Source: Desulfobacula sp. (GTDB taxonomy: Bacteria > Desulfobacterota > Desulfobacteria > Desulfobacterales > Desulfobacteraceae). From it: a DNA stretch of 13,525 nt. Both the position numbers and the translations under genes were made by a program. The DNA lies in contig JAGLNZ010000341.1 in assembly GCA_023139225.1 (NCBI GenBank), positions 1 through 13,525 on the forward strand, given 5' to 3'. This document shows positions 6,759 to 13,525 of this stretch, piece after piece (positions within the stretch are counted from its first letter, which is position 1; every line of letters starts with the position of its first letter). A model generated the notes under the pieces. It did not search any database. It had not been told where the DNA came from and was given only the letters and a program-made list of their open reading frames with translations.

Positions 6759-7661
6759 TTAGCTTCGAATCCCATGCAGAGCCATGGCATGAACCACAAG
6801 ATGATGAAAGGGCCTGATAACGTTAAAATAAATCGGGCCTGACCAGTGCTTGTAATGCACAATAGTAATCAGATGATACCTGTTTGAGCCGGCATCTGTC
6901 CTTTCCATAACAACACCGATCAGACCCTTAAGGTGTCTGTCTTCTGCCGCTGCAATCCAGAAATGATCCTTTTGTGCTTTTTCAACCTTGAAAAAGGCAA
7001 CCATCTCACCCGGTATCATTGAAATATCATCGGCGTTAATGCCAAAATTTTTTGGTACAGGCTCCTGGGTCATACCAAGGCATCGTACAAAAACTTTTCG
7101 TATTCTGTAAAGCCCTGCAAGCCACCAGGGATAATATGAAAGCAGGGCTGCGATAAACTGCTGCAGATCTTTTCTCCCTTCATATTGTTTGATATCGATA
7201 TGATCCGCACCTTCCAGTTCATCCTTCAGTATGCCGGATGCATTAATGTATGCCATGCCCCGACAGTTTCTTTGAAAATGTTTTCCAAACAAAATAAAGG
7301 GGAATATCTGAACCAGTGCGGCAGCCAGCATGACCCATGCAAAAGGATTCCCCGGCATTACAGCGACAGCACCACCACCGATCATTATCAAAAAGCCGCC
7401 ACAAAACATCAATGAATACCAGGCCCTGTTTTCCAGGTTTGCCATGCCGTTTGAACAATAAATAATTAACAAACCCGTGAACATTACGGCAACTCCTGTG
7501 GCAATAAACATGTAGATCCCGACCGGCATGCTTTCCCCGGGAAGGGATTCATACCCGGTAGCAAATATTGGAAATATAGCTGAAACATGGACCATACCGA
7601 TAAGGACAATAAGAATTCCTGAATAGTACTGCCACTTTTCTATATGCTGATTGGTTGTCAT
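6759..7661 (-). CDS. Membrane protein: four-helix N-terminal domain plus C-terminal DUF2867
   Basis: The 300-residue product is read from ATG at 7661; a GTG two codons upstream (7667) overlaps the only ribosome-like sequence (GGGGTG), so ATG is preferred. Hydrophobic segments near residues 13-33, 48-69, 81-101 and 107-127 indicate four membrane helices. From about 150 to 297 the sequence matches DUF2867: R-K-V-F-V-R-C-L-G (188-196), F-W-I-A-A-A-E-D-R-H-L (234-244), and the closing Y-F-N-V-I-R-P-F-H-H-L-V-V (278-290). DUF2867 is more familiar as a C-terminal partner of SDR/NAD-binding domains, so its attachment to a small membrane domain is notable. Function unknown. No terminator is visible between its stop and the AIM24 gene stop. 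Confidence 0.75.
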   Translation of the reverse strand: MTTNQHIEKWQYYSGILIVLIGMVHVSAIFPIFATGYESLPGESMPVGIYMFIATGVAVMFTGLLIIYCSNGMANLENRAWYSLMFCGGFLIMIGGGAVAVMPGNPFAWVMLAAALVQIFPFILFGKHFQRNCRGMAYINASGILKDELEGADHIDIKQYEGRKDLQQFIAALLSYYPWWLAGLYRIRKVFVRCLGMTQEPVPKNFGINADDISMIPGEMVAFFKVEKAQKDHFWIAAAEDRHLKGLIGVVMERTDAGSNRYHLITIVHYKHWSGPIYFNVIRPFHHLVVHAMALHGIRS

Positions 7662-7840
7662 ATGCACCCCGAAAATAGAATTAAATAAAAATACTCTCTA
7701 AAAAATACTATATTTTTGCATTAAAAGTATAGCATATTTTTAATAAATATCAATACAATTTTCCCTAAAAAAATCTGAAAGCAATGAAAACTGATTCTGT
7801 GATGATTGCTGAGTAGATCTTTAATGAAATATTTTGGGAT

Positions 7841-10024
7841 TTATTGGATAGCCAGATTTGTCATCTTTTCAGTCACACGGTAATCATAGGATGGATATTC
7901 ATAGATCGGTATTCTGGGCTCTGTTTCACTTAATGAATATCCATAGATTGATGCATACTCTGTTACATCCTCTCCCATATTGTCAAGCTGAAGAAGGTAA
8001 TCATGGATACTTTTGGATTCAATGATGGTGACTTTCCCTATTTTTTCTATAATCGGGCTGTGATATCTTGTGGAATCATGATCAAACTCAAGAATTCTTC
8101 TGCCGTCATGGGTAATACCGATGGTCCTGAATGTAAGGCTCTTGCCGACCCCGGGAAGGTTGAGAACATTCCGGTCTGAGGCCAGAAACGGTAAGCGGGC
8201 CTTTTTTCTCAACTGACAAATCCTATCAACTGCATTTTCAGCATTTAACGGCAGCTGTCTGACGTCCGGATAAAACTTATCAGGTAAAAGGCCGATGATC
8301 TTTTCTTCCATACTTTCCTGAACCAGACGTGCATTGGGTGAAAAAGCATTATTGTTTTCCATAAACCCTTTAACCGTAAATGAATAATAGGGAAGAATAC
8401 CGATATCATTGAGTACTTTTCTGAGTTTGGCCGTGTGCCCCCTTCTTGACGCAGCAGAGGTGAAAACCAGCTGATTGGTTACAATCCACCCGGCCTTATT
8501 CAACTGCTGCACACAGAGCCTGGTCTCAGGGGTTATTTCCATGGGAGATTCAAAATGAGTTTGAAAAACAAATTGCTGAATGCCTATTTTTAATGCTTTT
8601 TCTTTAAAATCCGAGAGTATTTGAACAAGACCCGACTGGATCCTCATGGGAAGATAAACAGGAAGCCTGGTGCCCAGTCTTACTCTTATGATCTGTGCGT
8701 ACTTTTCCCCGTCTTTTCTTTTCTTATTGGCCGCAAGCTTTCTTTTAGCCATTTTATAAACGCTTTGAAGGATTCTTTTAAGGATTTTATTAGTACTCAT
8801 CAGTGCATCACCGCCTGTGATAAGAATGTCCCTTAACTGTGAATCTTTTTCAAAATAATTGATGGACGCTTCCAGGCGATCCTCCCATGAATCCTTAGCT
8901 TTTAATTTTTTAAGATCAAAATTCAAATCACCATGTTGGAAACCATACATTCTCTGACAGATTGAACAAAGTCCGCCACAGGCCCGCCCCATGGTTTTGG
9001 GAATTAAAATGGCAATATCGGGGTATCGTCTGTGAATACTGTCGTCCGGAATGATCCAGCCGGCAGCGTTTGGTTTTCCAGGTTCCACGATATCTTCTTT
9101 TTCCCAGGCAACAATATTGCCGAATTCATTAATCAATTCTTTTGAATAAATAACATACTGCCTGATGGCAAGATCAGCACCCAGAGAACCGGAACAAGCC
9201 TGTGTGTCCAGAAGTGACAGGTAGTACGGATTGACAAAAAATGGGATGCCGACTTTTCTGGCCTGTTTCAGGCTGACCATTGTTTCCCGGTCAAGTGAAT
9301 ATCCAAGCATTTCATTCAGGTCTTCCGGGGTTCTGACTGCAAATTTAAGATGAAACTTATGATCATTCCACCATGTTTTGGCAAGGGCCAGTTTTTTCCG
9401 GTCGGACATGCCCTTTGAAAATGTGAACCGTTTGCTTTTTGTTTTTCCTTGATCAATTTTTTTTATAATAATTTTAAGTATGCGCAGTTTATTTTTTCCC
9501 CTTTGTTTAACCACTTCAGGGTCAAGGCCTGATGAATATCTATCCATCCATGATTTAATGTCAGGCTTGTCTGGCAAAGGATATTCATGCCCTGAAAACT
9601 GCATGAAAAGATGGATCATATCGTAAAAAAAGGCGGGCTTGCCTCCGCCGGTTCCTTTACGGGCACATTGCATGAGAATGGCAAAGGGATCATTTTCCAC
9701 CATCTCCCCTTTGAGATTTGGATCCTTAAACTGCCTGCCGGAATATGTGATATAATCCAGGATGCGAATGGCCGCATAGTCTTTGGAGGTCACTTTTTCA
9801 AGCTGGTCTTTTCCGGTTTTTTCTTCAATGTAATATAAATATGCTTCCTTGTTTTCTTGAAGGGCCTTTAGCGCCCAGCTTTTTATCTTCTTTTTTACCT
9901 GATGAATGGTATTTGAATTGTCAATGATATCTTTAAGAACCGGGTTCTGCTTGAATAGTTTTTGCATGAGCCTGTATGCCTTTACATCAGGCAGAGTATG
10001 TTTAAGTTCGTTCAAAAAAGGCAT
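7841..10024 (-). CDS. KamA-family radical SAM aminomutase-like protein, long form, glutamate-aminomutase-like site residues
   Basis: The 727 residues far exceed lysine 2,3-aminomutase (LAM, about 416). Residues 1-215 are an unrecognised, lysine-rich N-terminal region; about 216-640 align by eye with LAM: P-Y-Y-L-S-L-L-D (266-273), H-R-R-Y-P-D (331-336), radical SAM cluster Cys349-x3-Cys353-x2-Cys356, R-D-I-L-I-T-G-G-D-A-L (398-408), R-L-P-V-Y-L-P-M-R-I (453-462), T-H-F-E-S-P-M-E-I-T (489-498), and P-G-V-G-K with PLP lysine Lys628. The LAM substrate-binding Asp293 and Asp330 positions hold Lys552 and Asn622 here. This Lys/Asn pair was reported for Clostridium difficile glutamate 2,3-aminomutase, so a carboxylate-bearing substrate such as glutamate is plausible. 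The tail (640-727) is extra. Start ATG 10024 has only a weak ribosome site but lies 3' of a good promoter. Cytoplasmic and oxygen-sensitive. Confidence 0.88.
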   Translation of the reverse strand: MPFLNELKHTLPDVKAYRLMQKLFKQNPVLKDIIDNSNTIHQVKKKIKSWALKALQENKEAYLYYIEEKTGKDQLEKVTSKDYAAIRILDYITYSGRQFKDPNLKGEMVENDPFAILMQCARKGTGGGKPAFFYDMIHLFMQFSGHEYPLPDKPDIKSWMDRYSSGLDPEVVKQRGKNKLRILKIIIKKIDQGKTKSKRFTFSKGMSDRKKLALAKTWWNDHKFHLKFAVRTPEDLNEMLGYSLDRETMVSLKQARKVGIPFFVNPYYLSLLDTQACSGSLGADLAIRQYVIYSKELINEFGNIVAWEKEDIVEPGKPNAAGWIIPDDSIHRRYPDIAILIPKTMGRACGGLCSICQRMYGFQHGDLNFDLKKLKAKDSWEDRLEASINYFEKDSQLRDILITGGDALMSTNKILKRILQSVYKMAKRKLAANKKRKDGEKYAQIIRVRLGTRLPVYLPMRIQSGLVQILSDFKEKALKIGIQQFVFQTHFESPMEITPETRLCVQQLNKAGWIVTNQLVFTSAASRRGHTAKLRKVLNDIGILPYYSFTVKGFMENNNAFSPNARLVQESMEEKIIGLLPDKFYPDVRQLPLNAENAVDRICQLRKKARLPFLASDRNVLNLPGVGKSLTFRTIGITHDGRRILEFDHDSTRYHSPIIEKIGKVTIIESKSIHDYLLQLDNMGEDVTEYASIYGYSLSETEPRIPIYEYPSYDYRVTEKMTNLAIQ

Positions 10025-10074
10025 GGTATTTTCTCATTTCGCTTTATTAATCGTCATTGTAAAAAACTGAAAAA

Positions 10075-10103
10075 ATACTAACAGAAAATTATAATTTTGT
10101 CAA
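10075..10103 (-). promoter_or_regulatory. Sigma70-type promoter of the KamA-family gene
   Basis: On the minus strand a perfect TTGACA (10103-10098) is followed after 17 bases by TAGTAT (10080-10075), 4 of 6 to the -10 consensus. The flanking sequence is AT-rich. Predicted transcription start near 10068 gives a leader of roughly 44 bases before the ATG at 10024. Confidence 0.6.
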
Positions 10104-10193
10104 AATCACAAAAAGAACAAAGGGAAAACTCAAAAAAGAATACAACCCAGGGTATAAAATATGTAAGCTTCTATTTTTATTGGGTGTTATGAT

Positions 10194-10222
10194 TTGACAA
10201 TGAAATATCCAAACTGCTAATG
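10194..10222 (+). promoter_or_regulatory. Candidate promoter of the binding-protein/kinase operon
   Basis: A perfect TTGACA (10194-10199) faces the binding-protein gene. The best -10 at usual spacing is the poor TAATGT/GCTAAT around 10216-10223, so activation by a regulator may be needed. A second -10-like TATAAC at 10268-10273 lacks a matching -35. Confidence 0.3.
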
Positions 10223-10223
10223 T

Positions 10224-10248
10224 GCACTAATCCAAGACCATTTAGTGC
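10224..10248. repeat. 7-bp inverted repeat downstream of the candidate promoter
   Basis: GCACTAA (10224-10230) and TTAGTGC (10242-10248) are exact reverse complements with an 11-base spacer. The dyad sits just past the candidate -10 of the binding-protein operon. It could be an operator, or a short leader hairpin. Short repeats of this length can arise by chance. Confidence 0.3.
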
Positions 10249-10320
10249 TTTAACCTAATGCAGTAAATATAACAATACTTATGGCCCACGATCCTGATAG
10301 ATATCCGTCTGGAGGAAGTA

Positions 10321-11220
10321 ATGAAAAAAATCACTTTATATATACTGCTCATAACGGAATTTTTATTTGCTACCTGTTATGTAGCCGACAGCCAGGCAAG
10401 AGTTGACCAGATTATTGTGCACAATGACCTAATCATAAAAAAAGCCCATGGATCAGGCAATTTTGTCTTTGCAGCCCCTCCTTATTGGGGAAGGCAAAGA
10501 ACAAAAGCCGGGTTTTCACAATTGGCAGAACACCTTGGAAAATATTTAAAAAAACAAGTCGTCCTGGTGGTTCTCAAGGATTATAAATCCATGATATCCC
10601 GGACAAAAGCAGGTGAAGTGGATTTTGGAGTTTACGGCGCAGCCCTTTATGTGAAAACAAAGGCTGCATGCCCTGATTTAAAATATACAGCCACGTTTAT
10701 TGTTAAGTCCACTGGTAAACATACATACTATTCCTATCTTATTACCCAAAAGGGTTCCGGCCTTAAGTCCATAGAAAGCCTTAAGGGCAAATCTTTTGCC
10801 TTTGGCTCAAAAGAATCCACCAGCGGATATAAATACCCTGTTGCCTGGATGAAGGAAAATAAGATTTCACCTGAACACTATTTTGGCAGAGTAGCGTTTC
10901 TTGGATCACATAAGAATGTCCTTGCTGCAGTTGCAACTGGAGAAATCGATGCAGGAGTAGTCTCTCCTGAGCCCCTGGCAGACATTGAAAAGGCAAAAGG
11001 ATTCATATTCAACCGTTTAAGGAAATTCGGACCCATCCCGGGAACAGTTTTAGCGTCAAACGGCAGACTGCCTGAAGGAATGCATGAAAAAATACTGCTG
11101 GCCTTATTATCACTTCCTTCTGAAATCATACAAAATAAAAATTTCAACTACATTGGTTTTAAAATTCTTTCTGATGTATCCTATGACCAGTTGAGAGAAG
11201 TGCTTGGATATGTGTTTTAA
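10321..11220 (+). CDS. PhnD/SsuA/transferrin-type periplasmic substrate-binding protein
   Basis: The 299-residue protein starts at ATG with GGAGGA (10311-10316). A signal peptide is visible: Lys2-Lys3, a hydrophobic core from 4 to 17, and likely cleavage after A-D-S-Q-A near 26. PhnD-family hallmarks follow: V-D-F-G-V-Y-G-A-A-L-Y-V (100-111), L-K-G-K-S-F-A-F-G (154-162) with S-T-S-G-Y-K-Y-P (166-173), H-K-N-V-L-A-A-V-A-T-G-E-I-D-A-G-V-V (197-214) and G-P-I-P-G near 237-241. The family binds phosphonates, phosphite or similar oxyanions for ABC import, but no permease or ATPase gene lies nearby. A sensor kinase follows after 44 bases, so it probably delivers a ligand signal to that kinase. The ligand is unknown. 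Confidence 0.87.
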   Translation: MKKITLYILLITEFLFATCYVADSQARVDQIIVHNDLIIKKAHGSGNFVFAAPPYWGRQRTKAGFSQLAEHLGKYLKKQVVLVVLKDYKSMISRTKAGEVDFGVYGAALYVKTKAACPDLKYTATFIVKSTGKHTYYSYLITQKGSGLKSIESLKGKSFAFGSKESTSGYKYPVAWMKENKISPEHYFGRVAFLGSHKNVLAAVATGEIDAGVVSPEPLADIEKAKGFIFNRLRKFGPIPGTVLASNGRLPEGMHEKILLALLSLPSEIIQNKNFNYIGFKILSDVSYDQLREVLGYVF

Positions 11221-11264
11221 GATTTTGATTTATCCTAATTTTTTTTCCGATAAAAGGTAATATC

Positions 11265-13525
11265 TTGATAAAATTTAAATCCCTTAGATTAAAAATCGTA
11301 TTTTTTTCAAGTCTCTGTATGTTAATTTTTGGAACCATTATCATTATTTCTACGATAATATATGCCCTCAGCCAGGCCCGTGAAAAGGCATATAATGAAA
11401 TCCAGCACTGCGCAAAGGACCGTGCCGAACATGTGCAATTAAAACTGGACATGGCAATGACAAGCCTGAAATCCCTGGCCCTGATCCTGCAAAAAACAAA
11501 AGATCCCCTTGATACTGTAACCCTTGAACGTGAACAGGTAGAGGCTCTTTTGCAGTCAATCCTGAAAGACAATGCCAATGCCACAGGCATATTTACCTGC
11601 TGGCTTCCCAATGCTTTTGACAATAAGGACAAGCTATATGTGAATGAACCCGGATACGGGGAAACAGGCATTTTTGCACCTTACTGGTATAAAAACAGCG
11701 ACGGAATCCTTGATGTCGAGTCATGCAGTCATTATAATCCCAAAAAATACTTAACCAGGTATGAATTCATTCCCGAAGATTTAACAACTCCCCTTGTTAT
11801 CGGCCCTCATACCCGTAAAATCGGCGGAAGAGACCGGATAATTATTCATCTGGCCCTTCCGATTACGATTAAGAATACATGTCCGGGTGTGGTGGGGATA
11901 GATCTTGCCCTGGATTTTATTCAACAGATAACAGATGAGTCGTGGATCGCCAAAAAAAAAGGCACGGTCACCATTTTCACTGCAAAAGGGGGAATAGCAG
12001 GCCGGACAGGCATAAAGGATTTGGGAAAAAGCGATATCAAGATTGCAGAAGATACCTTTAACCAGTTTGTTAATCAAATTTCAAAAGGAAAATTTTTTGA
12101 TGCTTCTTCCAGGGATATGATAACATTTTTCCATCCTGTTAAAATCTCAGGTTCCCTGCCCTGGTGGGCCATGGTATCAATGCCGAAAAAAATGGTGTAT
12201 GCAGAATTCAAATCCTTAGCATACTACCTGATCCTTGTAGAAATCGGGTGTATTGCCGCCTTAATTTTATTTTTCTGGCTTTTTTCAAATCACATTGTCA
12301 CTCCCTTACAGTCACTGGTTAAAGTCGCCAGACGGATTGGGCAGGGAAGTTATGGACAGACTGTTGGTCCTGTGGATTCCAAAGATGAAATTGGGGAACT
12401 TGCCCTTGAATTCAATAAAATGTCTGAAAAGATCAAAGATAAAGATATTGCCTTAAAACAGGAGCAACAGTCTCTGCTGGAAATTCAAAACAGCCTGCAA
12501 AGCATCTTCAGGGCAGCACCTACCGGTATTGGTGTTGTAAAAGACCGAGTCATAGATAAAACAAATGAAAAACTTTGTGACATAACAGGGTATTCTTCCG
12601 AAGAAATGATCGGGAATTCCGCCCGGATGCTGTATTCGAACGATGAAACATTTGAAAGGGTGGGAACTGAAAAGTATGATCAGATCAGAAAACATGGAAC
12701 AGGAACCGTTACAACGAAATGGAAATGCAAAGACGGGAAGATAATTAATGTTTTGTTAAGCTCCACTCCCATTGATCAATCCGATTTTTCAAAGGGGGTT
12801 ACATTTACAGCGCTGGACATCACTGACAGTGAAAAAATAAAATTGAAACTGGCTGAAAGCGAAGCAAAATACAGGGCAATGATGGAATCCATGAATGATC
12901 CTGTTGCCATCTGTTCAAACGGATATAAGATTGACTATATGAATCCTGCCATGATTAAAAGAATAGGACATGCCACAACAAAAGAACCATGCTTTAAGAT
13001 CCTCCACGGGTTAAATGAAAAATGTCCATGGTGCATGAAAAAAAATGTCCAGAAGGGCAATCATTGTGAAACAGACATTGTAAGCCCAATGGATAATCGT
13101 GCATTCCATGTCTACCACACTCCCATGGTTCATGATGACGGAAGCATTTCAACCATGGCTATTTTCAGGGATATCACTGAATTTAAAAAAATGGAATCCC
13201 ATCTGCAGCAGGCGCAGAAAATGGAGGCAATCGGAACCCTGGCAGGGGGGATTGCCCATGATTTTAATAATATTCTTTTCCCAATATTCGGCTATCTTGA
13301 AATGGCGCTGGAAGACCTGAAAAAAGATGACCCGCTATATAACAACCTTTTGGAAGTTCTTAATGCTGCCAAACGTGCAAAAGATCTGGTTCAACAAATA
13401 CTCACCTTCAGCCGGCAGCAGGACCAGGAACAAAAACCACTGAAAAGCCAGCTTGTTGTTAAAGAAGCCTTGAAACTTATCTCGTCAACATTACCCAGTA
13501 CCATAGAAATAAAAAAAGATATAAA
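11265..13525 (+). CDS. Membrane sensor histidine kinase (Cache-HAMP-PAS-PAS-HisKA), cut by window end
   Basis: The frame is unbroken from TTG 11265, which has AAAAGG at 11252-11257, for 753 codons to the window edge. A membrane helix at about 10-32 is followed by a periplasmic region (about 33-317) that looks like a Cache sensor: W-L-P-N-A-F-D, P-Y-W-Y and G-V-V-G-I-D-L-A-L-D are visible. A second helix spans about 318-341, then HAMP from about 342 (T-P-L at 346-348; D-E-I-G-E-L at 374-379). Two PAS domains follow, about 415-525 and 535-645. The second has Cys576, Cys587-P-W-Cys590 and Cys601. The phospho-acceptor is His665 in G-G-I-A-H-D-F-N-N-I-L. The HATPase domain, and any receiver domain, lie beyond the window. 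An ATG at codon 19 is inside the first helix and is unlikely as start. It is the partner of the binding protein upstream. Confidence 0.92.
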   Translation, partial: MIKFKSLRLKIVFFSSLCMLIFGTIIIISTIIYALSQAREKAYNEIQHCAKDRAEHVQLKLDMAMTSLKSLALILQKTKDPLDTVTLEREQVEALLQSILKDNANATGIFTCWLPNAFDNKDKLYVNEPGYGETGIFAPYWYKNSDGILDVESCSHYNPKKYLTRYEFIPEDLTTPLVIGPHTRKIGGRDRIIIHLALPITIKNTCPGVVGIDLALDFIQQITDESWIAKKKGTVTIFTAKGGIAGRTGIKDLGKSDIKIAEDTFNQFVNQISKGKFFDASSRDMITFFHPVKISGSLPWWAMVSMPKKMVYAEFKSLAYYLILVEIGCIAALILFFWLFSNHIVTPLQSLVKVARRIGQGSYGQTVGPVDSKDEIGELALEFNKMSEKIKDKDIALKQEQQSLLEIQNSLQSIFRAAPTGIGVVKDRVIDKTNEKLCDITGYSSEEMIGNSARMLYSNDETFERVGTEKYDQIRKHGTGTVTTKWKCKDGKIINVLLSSTPIDQSDFSKGVTFTALDITDSEKIKLKLAESEAKYRAMMESMNDPVAICSNGYKIDYMNPAMIKRIGHATTKEPCFKILHGLNEKCPWCMKKNVQKGNHCETDIVSPMDNRAFHVYHTPMVHDDGSISTMAIFRDITEFKKMESHLQQAQKMEAIGTLAGGIAHDFNNILFPIFGYLEMALEDLKKDDPLYNNLLEVLNAAKRAKDLVQQILTFSRQQDQEQKPLKSQLVVKEALKLISSTLPSTIEIKKDI

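Noticed and set aside
7668..7760. Promoter for the DUF2867 membrane protein (TATAGT on the minus strand at 7712-7707).
   Set aside because: The -10-like hexamer is good, but no -35 sits at a usable distance in this very AT-rich stretch.
7740..7840. Possible terminator after the KamA-family gene.
   Set aside because: A run of seven T on the minus strand near 7767-7773 is preceded only by a broken 4-bp stem, too weak to call.
10366..10380. Possible lipoprotein cysteine (F-A-T-C) in the binding-protein signal peptide.
   Set aside because: It lacks a good lipobox (Leu at -3 and Gly/Ala/Ser at -1), and a standard cleavage site follows near residue 26.
13099..13320. Separate small plus-strand gene inside the kinase.
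   Set aside because: It is out of frame within a continuous kinase reading frame containing the HisKA box; no ribosome site or domain.

Overview
The window looks like a chromosomal segment from a strictly anaerobic, probably marine or sediment deltaproteobacterium of the Desulfobacteraceae type (Desulfobacula/Desulfobacter-like). That placement is an inference. It rests on moderate-to-low GC, strong AGGAG-type ribosome sites, a DsrE-like small protein, an MFE-2-like acyl-CoA SDR, a KamA-family radical SAM enzyme, and a large multi-PAS sensor kinase carrying a cysteine motif common in that group. No IS element, phage gene, CRISPR array, tRNA or rRNA was seen.

Left part (1-3715, mostly + strand): the last codons of a probable outer-membrane beta-barrel protein; an MscS-type mechanosensitive channel; 15 bases later a 773-residue fusion of an APH-type kinase and a class-III PLP enzyme, plausibly a one-chain kinase/phospho-lyase for an amino alcohol; then a small lysine-rich gene whose frame is broken in an A-rich stretch.

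Middle (3794-7667): a promoter followed by a PaaI-like hotdog thioesterase and a DsrE-like cysteine protein (+); a hairpin shared by converging genes; a (3R)-hydroxyacyl-CoA dehydrogenase-like SDR (-); a divergent intergenic region with an 11-bp inverted repeat; an AIM24/TIGR00266 protein (+); and a four-helix membrane protein fused to DUF2867 (-).

Right part (7841-13525): a 727-residue lysine-2,3-aminomutase-family radical SAM protein (-), preceded by a good sigma70 promoter. By eye its two substrate-side-chain positions carry Lys and Asn instead of the two Asp residues of lysine aminomutase, the pattern described for glutamate 2,3-aminomutase. Divergent from it, a PhnD-like periplasmic binding protein and a membrane histidine kinase (cut by the window edge) form a likely two-gene sensory unit with no transporter genes between them.

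The genes do not form one pathway. The best candidates for new biology are the aminomutase-like enzyme with altered specificity residues, the kinase/phospho-lyase fusion, and the binding-protein/kinase pair whose second PAS domain has a symmetric four-cysteine motif. No gene-free stretch exceeds 300 bases; the longest (10025-10320, 296 bases) holds divergent promoters and a dyad.
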